Origin: Neoechinorhynchus agilis
Lineage: Eukaryota; Acanthocephala
Reading direction: 5' to 3'
Assembly (NCBI GenBank): GCA_051530055.1
Contig: CM121341.1
Location: 11,842,001 to 11,906,000, forward strand
DNA length: 64,000 bases
The translations under genes and the position numbers were made by a program. Below the pieces are notes generated by a model. The model was not told the DNA's origin. It was given only the letters and a program-made list of their open reading frames with translations, and made no database searches. Numbering within the stretch: the first letter of the stretch is position 1; every line of letters starts with the position of its first letter. This document shows positions 58,016 to 64,000 of this stretch, in pieces.

Positions 58016-58391
58016 TGTTTATATCTTCAAAATAAAACCTATGATTTAAAAACCTATTGTAGGTGCCGCCGGAAAATAAAATGATTTCCCAAAATTACCG
58101 GTTACTCGTGCACTCATGGAAAGCTTACATTAATAAAGAGCCAGTTGACGCGAGACGATGCCAAAAACTGTTAAATTTAAGCCACTGAAATCAATCAAGA
58201 TTCCACAATTTTATTGGCTAATATTAATTTCATGCTCAACGTAAAATCTGGCTAACAATTGGTTACACAAAAAAGGGTCTCATTCCGATTCACATTTTAT
58301 GATGCCTTGTTGGCTTGCATGAATAGGCTGCTGCGGCCTACTTAAATCCCTCGAGCATTGTGCAAAATATTCAAATCGTGATCTGCACGGA
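58016..58391. other. Spacer
   Basis: No supported feature between the endonuclease-like fragment and the duplicated segment. Confidence 0.4.
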
Positions 58392-59305
58392 TCTTGCAAA
58401 AAATCTATCTTAGCACTTTAAATGAACCTTTGAATCTTTTAGCTCTTTTCGAAAATTATCGTCTAAATCAAGTGGAACCTGCGTTAGCCTTACAAGTCCA
58501 CAAAGAATTCTCAGAGTTAAATATTGATAACGTAGGATTCAATTTCATCGTTTCTTTAACAAAGAAACCGCCTCGGAGACCGTCTCCGTCTGTTACAATA
58601 TCCAGAAGATGAAAAGTGCTTAGGAATTCAGTCAAAAACATTCCACCGCCTTCGAGAGATTTTAAGAGGCTACTGAACACTTCTACGGGAATGCTGTTTC
58701 CGGTTGGAATTTCGCTTAGCACTTTTAGCTGTTTCAGTGCATTGACCGTTGGTGAGTCTCTACATGAAGTCTTCCCCCCTTTTAGTTCGACTCATCCGGT
58801 CATTTACAAAAATATTCGTGAACTTTATCGTCCAAGGCGCATGTCTGGTTCATATTTACAAAGCTTTCACCATGATGAGCGCGGTCGTAGAGGACTTTCT
58901 TTACAAATCGCTTGATCATTCGACAAACCTCGAGGTGGTTTTGTCTTAATCGCTTTATTTCAGATTGCAAGTTAAACGAAAATCGACACCTTTTTCGATA
59001 GTCATTGTTGTCGAATCTTAAAACTCGCTTCCTTACTGCATTTCTATTCGTCTAAACTTTTAATCTTTTCGCGCTGTCTCGTTCTAAAATGGCCGCATTC
59101 AGCTTTATTATTTCGATTGTAACTTTAGCGAAATCCGTTATCTTTAGAGAACACTCCATTAAGGAGCGTGCAATCGATATGAATTCTTCTTTTATAAAAT
59201 CTTCATTGTAAATCATCGAACAGGCGCCATGCTGATCATTGAAATCGGTGACCTTCATGGTTTGTTGGCGTCGTCTGAATTGATTTAGACGACCAAAGAT
59301 TCTAA
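58392..59305 (-). pseudogene. Damaged second copy of the unknown two-exon gene (segmental duplication, copy 2)
   Basis: Nearly identical to 49307-50238 and in the same orientation. In the minus-strand gene reading, exon 1 is cut short by an in-frame stop after AKRLKV. Exon 2 lacks the 17 bases present in copy 1, so its end reads differently (SIFNSENSLWTCK). The splice signals of the 50-nt intron are preserved. The exon region upstream of copy 1 was not duplicated, so this copy has no obvious promoter or first exon. I read it as a recent duplicate that has lost function; the reverse (copy 1 derived) is less likely because copy 1 keeps the long frame. Confidence 0.75.
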
Positions 59306-59995
59306 TTGTTATATAGTATTAAATAATTTCTTATTGATGTTATTATTGTTTTATATTGAAAAATGAAACTGCTCGTGATTGTTGTGTAGTGGCGACAAAA
59401 TTTTGTTTCAATAAATATACAAAATCGTGTAGCCACTATACAACAGTTATATTGTTGGCAATATTTCCGTAATAAGATTTATTATATTGTTGGCCATTCT
59501 TAAGTGCGATGGCGCATTTAACAATTATACTAGTACTATTTTAAGATATTTTCTGGCATGCAACCTTGTTACTTTTGATCCGAAGTGCATGGAAGCTACC
59601 ATTCCACTTGGATCTCTATATTTTATATGCTAACCAAAAGCATAAATTGCACTAACTGTCAGTTGAAAATCTTATATTAAAATGCATTTAATATTTTATA
59701 AATGTGCACTTTGCCGTTCTGTTTAATTTCTTTTCAATATTGTTTAATTGAAACAACCGGTTGTAGCGTTGTGCTTTGCATTGACGTAAACATTGACCCT
59801 CAGAAAACAAAAGCCTGCAAGTCGGAATGCTTTAAGTTTTATTTTTTGTTTTGCTTAAATATTGACTTTAAAGGGCAAACTTTTTATTTGTCTCGTTTGG
59901 TTCCCTTGTTTGGACATAGCTTTTCTATAAGAAACAACCTTAGTCTGACTGTTACTCGTTTCCTTCCTTTCGCTACGAGAAAATCAGTGAAAAGC
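59306..59995. other. Spacer upstream of two-exon unknown gene
   Basis: AT-rich. The reading frame of the next gene is open upstream to 59702, but that part is hydrophobic and low in protein character, so a start at 59996 is preferred. Near 59.37-59.45 kb GTAGTGGCGACAAAATTTTG is followed by an inverted echo (AAAATCGTGTAGCCACTA), a short fold-back. Confidence 0.35.
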
Positions 59996-60365
59996 ATGGA
60001 CGGGAACACTTTCATTGCTACTTCGGAAATCCAGAGAATCGTAGACCAACAGAAAAGGGCTATTTGCAGGGCTACGGGGGAGTCAATTTACACCTATCTC
60101 GTGGTCCGTGAGCATTTTCTGCTACATGCCCAGGATGGAATGTGTGTAGCCCGTGTTAATGTAAGTGACCCCGCGGTTATTGTTTCTCTAAACTTTTGTC
60201 GTATAGATTGAAACTTTTGACGGAAGCTGCTGCGTAATCCTGATGACAATCCGTGAATCTACTAAGGGATACATCAAGGGTCGCTTCTTTCACTTCATTG
60301 GTAGACGATGGCCTGCCCGGAACAATATAGATTCCGTTGGTTTGTTTGCAGAACGCTCGAATTGA
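59996..60365 (+). CDS. Unknown two-exon small protein
   Basis: Exon 1 (59996-60160, 55 codons) ends AAT|GTAAGT. The 46-nt intron ends GTCGTATAG, and exon 2 (60207-60365) continues in phase 0 to a stop, giving 107 residues. It starts MDGNTFIATSEIQRIVDQQK; exon 2 reads IETFDGSCCVILMTIRES and then GRFFHFIGRRWPARNNIDS. Intron size, signals and phase match the proven genes here, which is the main support. The protein has no signal peptide or membrane helix, is mixed alpha/beta in look, and belongs to no family I recognise. Confidence 0.5.
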
Positions 60366-61523
60366 GCGCAACTACAATATCGCCGTCATGGCGCTGTGTT
60401 TCTACTTAGATATAATATTATTTATATTCTAAAACATGCAATTTTGCCCCTTTTCTATATGAGTATAATTTAAATATATGTTATTCGTGTTTTTGTTTTA
60501 CATAGATTTAAGACGGCCCTTTTTATTTATGTCTTGAATCAGTGGCAGTTATTATAGAAATGAAATTTTACATTTAAAAGAAATACCGAAATCGAGTATG
60601 TTTAAGGAAGCTTTTGATTACCAAAATCGAATAATCAATCAAAATTTTGGTCGGATTAAACGTTTGCTTGTGCTTCTAGAGAATTTAGGTGTAGAAAATC
60701 GAGACTATGGTTAAATATCTCTAGAATAGCTTAAAAGTATAAGATTTTAAAAATTATGAAAACGAATTAAGCCTGTATCGACCTTCAAAAATCACGTAAG
60801 ATCGAGGTACTAAAACTTATGTGAAGAAGACGAATTAAGAACAAGCGATAGAGACGAGAAATTCGACCTCGTTTATTCAAAGACCTTTTATATCCGAATT
60901 GATTATAAATCGGACATCTACCAATCCTTAAGAGTGAAGCAAGACCGGAATCTTCAAGAGTATGGTGAGTATAATCAAGTGATCATCCTATTATCTCAAT
61001 ATTTATATCGCAAGATCAAAATGGATGAAGATGATTTCAGCTGACTATTGAGTGTTTCGTATTAAAATGATGTGACTATTCATGCCTAAATTAATGATTA
61101 TGCAATCAAACTTAAAAAGTTTGGATAGATAAAACCGCATAAATTTACCGTCACATAGATCAAATGTTAAACCAGAATTTATAGTATAATAATTTAGATC
61201 AAACCCTTTAAGTCTTCACTCTTAATCGATATGTTGTGTCCCAAAAAACTTAAAGATATTATACCAATCCATGAAATATACACATATGAGCAATTCGAAA
61301 ACTCTTTAATCAAAATAAGATTTGCAGGTTATATTTCGAAGTCAAAATCCAGTATTGTGAGTAACTCCAATGGTACAATAAAATAGCGCTTATTATGAAA
61401 GACTAAGACAATATATAGTGCAAATAATTTTGCATTCTAATTAGTTCCGATGATTTTCTTGACGCATGTAAAAGACATGACTTAAGAAATTAAAAATTAA
61501 ACGCAAGAATTACCGAAATTAAA
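60366..61523. other. Spacer
   Basis: Very AT-rich, with no frame, repeat or RNA gene I can support. Confidence 0.4.
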
Positions 61524-62650
61524 ATGGAAATATTCGTGCAACTGGATATTTCCAGGGCGTTCGAGTCGGTCGATCACTCCCTTCTCCTCCAATCATGTGC
61601 TTCCTTTGGCCTCCCAACCTGGCAACTCGCTTGGATTTCCTCTTTCCTCTCCGACGGCAAACAATATATTGAATGTGGAACTTCTTGCTCCTCTTCTCTG
61701 CCCATATTTAAAGGGGTCCCCCAAGACGCCGTACTTTCCCCTCTCCTCTTTGACATTTTTCTAAATGACCTTCATCCCCTCACTTCCCCTACCAAACATT
61801 ATCTTTATGCATATGACCTCACAGTCATTACCATCGCATCTCTCTCCCTCTCCACTACCATGGACGAGCTCAACCATCCCATTTCCTCGCTCTCCATCCT
61901 TAAACTATCCCTAAATTTATCCAAATCTTTTGAGCTTGTCCCCCACATTTCCAAACGCAATCTTATATCCGCGCCTCTCCCTCTCCCCATCCAACGCTCC
62001 TGTTCTCTCCGAATACTGGGCCTGACTTTCCAAGAAAACCTTAAATGGGATGCCCACATTTCATTTACCCTCTCAAAAGCAAACCCTCATCTTTACCTTC
62101 TCAAACTCCTCCGGCGTCTCGGCGTATCCCCTAAACACCTTGCTCACTTTTATCTCTCTGCCATCCTTTCTATCCTTACATGCGCCTTCCCCACTTTCCT
62201 CGCCCTTTCCACCAATGCTCTCCATTCCCTCGAAACCTTCCACAAGAGAGCGGCGAGAATATGCGGAACTTCACTCCCTCCCCTCGACGCCTACCTCCAC
62301 TCCATTTTCTCCAAAAACGCCCTCCGTCTTCTTCAACCCCCTACACAATTTTCTTCCTTCATCTCTAAATACTCTTCGTTCGTAAACACCCGTAACCCAG
62401 ACCTTTTTTCATCCTCCCCTCGCTCGTACCACCCTCTACCAAAAATCTTTCCTCCCCCAAGCCCAGTCTTTCCTTAACAACCGGAGAACAAGGAAAGACT
62501 CCCAATAGGTCATCTCCTGTAAAACTCCTTCAAAGACAAGTCCCACCTCCCTGCCTCAACATCCGACATCCAGACATCTTCAGCAAAGATAGATGCTGGC
62601 AAGTGTATGGATCGTACTTTTCTTAAATTAATAAAACGTGTTTATATAAA
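61524..62650 (+). mobile_element. LINE (L2w family), reverse transcriptase palm to 3' end
   Basis: A 317-codon plus frame reads VQLDISRAFESVDHSLLLQS, GVPQDAVLSPLLFDIFLNDL, then LYAYDLTVITIAS where YADD is expected, then SLNLSKSFELVPH, LRILGLTFQENLKWDAHISF and LLKLLRRLGVSPK. The catalytic box reads YAYD instead of YADD, so this copy is probably inactive despite its open frame. GC content and codon use differ sharply from the AT-rich surroundings (C/T-rich coding strand). The 3' part ends near AATAAAACGTGTTTATATAA at about 62.63-62.65 kb, the same tail family as the minus copies. 5'-truncated. Confidence 0.85.
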
Positions 62651-62759
62651 TAAGACTGCAAGAGATAGCAAGACAAAAGCTTCAATTGGCCGAAAGAATA
62701 AAAATGACGACGACTTTGCGGCATTAATCATTTAAGTGGAAATTTATCAAGTTTTGCGT

Positions 62760-64000
62760 ATGACAAAGCAATAAACCGAGTAACAAAACGAACCACGTGC
62801 TAGGAAAATGTCTAAAAATTGGCTAAAAGTGAAAGATGATCTATTTTTGGTAGCATACTTTTTATGTTAGTGAAAATAATCGATGGAAATTGCTGTATGA
62901 AAGAGCTTGAAGGGGATGTAGTCTGCGGGACTTGGCTGGTAGAAGGGTTGGATATGTTTCTGAGCGGATTTTGAGTGAGTGGCAATGTTTGATTCTGCCA
63001 ACGTACAGTGGGGATTTTCGGATGTGTCCAAAATTTACATGTGAGTTCTGAGAGTAGGTTTAGGTTTGTAATAAGTTAGTGGAAGGGGAGAGAAGACGGT
63101 TGTGAATGGGCGAATGATGGATGGAGTTCACAGTTTGAAGTGAGCGGTTTAGGTATATTCGGTATGGTAGAGAGGAATTGACAAGAAGCGCTTTTGAAGG
63201 AAGGAGGATGCGGTGTTTGGTAGATGTAAAGTGATTTTGAGTTGACGAGGACGGGGTCCATTAGAGTTTTTGTTGGGGATGCGTTGAAAGTAGACCGGGG
63301 AAGGAAAGAGAAAAAAGGATTCGGGAAAGAGTTGTCGACAGACAATATTAAGGTGATGAATGTAATCTTTCTGAAGGTCTAATCTGGATAATGTTGTGAT
63401 TTGGGAGATACCTGAGAGGAAGATGTTAATTGTAGGTCCGTAGTTGGATGATATGTTATGATAGTTTTCGTTGATGCAGGCCTGTTGCGGTGTTTGTTGA
63501 GGAAGATTGGTTTTGTGGTAGGCATCAGTGGTGGAGGTGTATGGATGTTTTCGAACTAAAAGTCTTGTGGGAGAAGATTCTTTGCGTAAATAATCAAAGA
63601 AGGTGGGGAGTTTTAAGACAGTTTCGTGGGCAGTTTTGAGAGCGTTAGGTGGGGAGCTTTGGGAGTTTCGAGATGTTTGGGAGAGGTGGGTCGAATTCAG
63701 AGCAACGAGATATGATGGCCGGGGTGGAGAAGGCGTATCATTACCGAAATGAATCAGAGGGTTGATGGATTTTGATGGTGTTGGTTTCAACCTTATATCC
63801 TTATAGTTATTTGCTTCTCCTTTTGCTCTAGTTCCTACTCGTTCAAATATTTCATCGACCTTCTGTTCAACCGTAGCTTTCTGAGTAGTTAATGAAGGTG
63901 AATCGCTTTCGATTTTCCTATCGTTACCTTTTATCCCAGTCACAATATCATACACCTCAACAGTTAAAAGCTGAATATCCTCTAGGGGTGGTACCAAGTT
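62760..64000 (-). mobile_element. LINE (probably L2w family) ORF1 and start of ORF2, open at window edge
   Basis: The minus-strand frame 63997-63149 (282 codons, possibly continuing outside) is polar and Ser/Pro/Thr-rich. It ends in an ORF1-type C-terminal domain (RLDLQKDYIHHLNIVCRQLF, then RPRQLKITLHLPN). A second frame overlaps and carries ORF1 on. Near 62.87-62.80 kb the minus strand reads FTNIKSMLPKIDHLSLLANF, the usual start of an APE-type LINE endonuclease (TNxRSLLPKIDxL). So an ORF1-ORF2 junction is visible and the rest of ORF2 is lost or lies elsewhere. The copy faces the plus-strand LINE that ends at 62650. Confidence 0.65.

Overview
The window is nuclear DNA of a small-genome bilaterian invertebrate. 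Single-copy animal genes with short introns (mostly 39-55 nt) sit in AT-rich spacers between decayed retroelements. I cannot fix the phylum. Short introns, and acceptor-like AGs lying against several start codons, would suit a nematode, rotifer or other micro-metazoan with spliced-leader RNA, but no leader gene is visible here.

Host genes recognised from their protein sequence, left to right: PHF5A (U2 snRNP SF3b); an RNF34/RFFL-type RING ligase; COX7C; CHMP2 (ESCRT-III); COG4 (Golgi tether); NDUFB5 (complex I, minus strand, all five exons resolved); a NOS1AP/CAPON-type PTB adaptor; WDR33 (polyadenylation factor); MRPS10 (mitoribosome); an LHX3/4 LIM-homeodomain factor (minus strand); and an SLC5/SGLT-type sodium cotransporter. 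Several further coding stretches are not recognised: a secreted-type exon at 18.5 kb, an orphan exon at 19.3-19.7 kb, a one-helix membrane protein at 22.0 kb, a two-exon gene at 60 kb, and a two-exon gene at 49.3-50.2 kb that lies in a duplicated segment. The genes do not form one pathway; mitochondrial (COX7C, NDUFB5, MRPS10) and RNA-processing (PHF5A, WDR33) housekeeping functions recur.

Region by region: 0-9 kb holds PHF5A and a long spacer with two TATA-type promoters that lead into splice-ready exons. 9-21 kb is the main gene block, interrupted by one LINE fragment and a small inverted-repeat element. 22-29 kb holds small genes, a LINE tail with target-site duplication, and NOS1AP. 29-41 kb is a retroelement graveyard: a Penelope-like element split by about 5.5 kb of LINE sequence, more LINE pieces, and endonuclease-like C-terminal fragments. 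41-50 kb holds WDR33, the MRPS10/LHX pair with only 17 bp between their stop codons, and the unknown gene. 51-54 kb is LINE debris. 55-60 kb holds the SLC5 gene, another endonuclease-like fragment and the second, damaged copy of the duplicated segment. 61-64 kb is two LINE pieces in opposite orientation.

No rRNA, tRNA, CRISPR array or LTR element was found.
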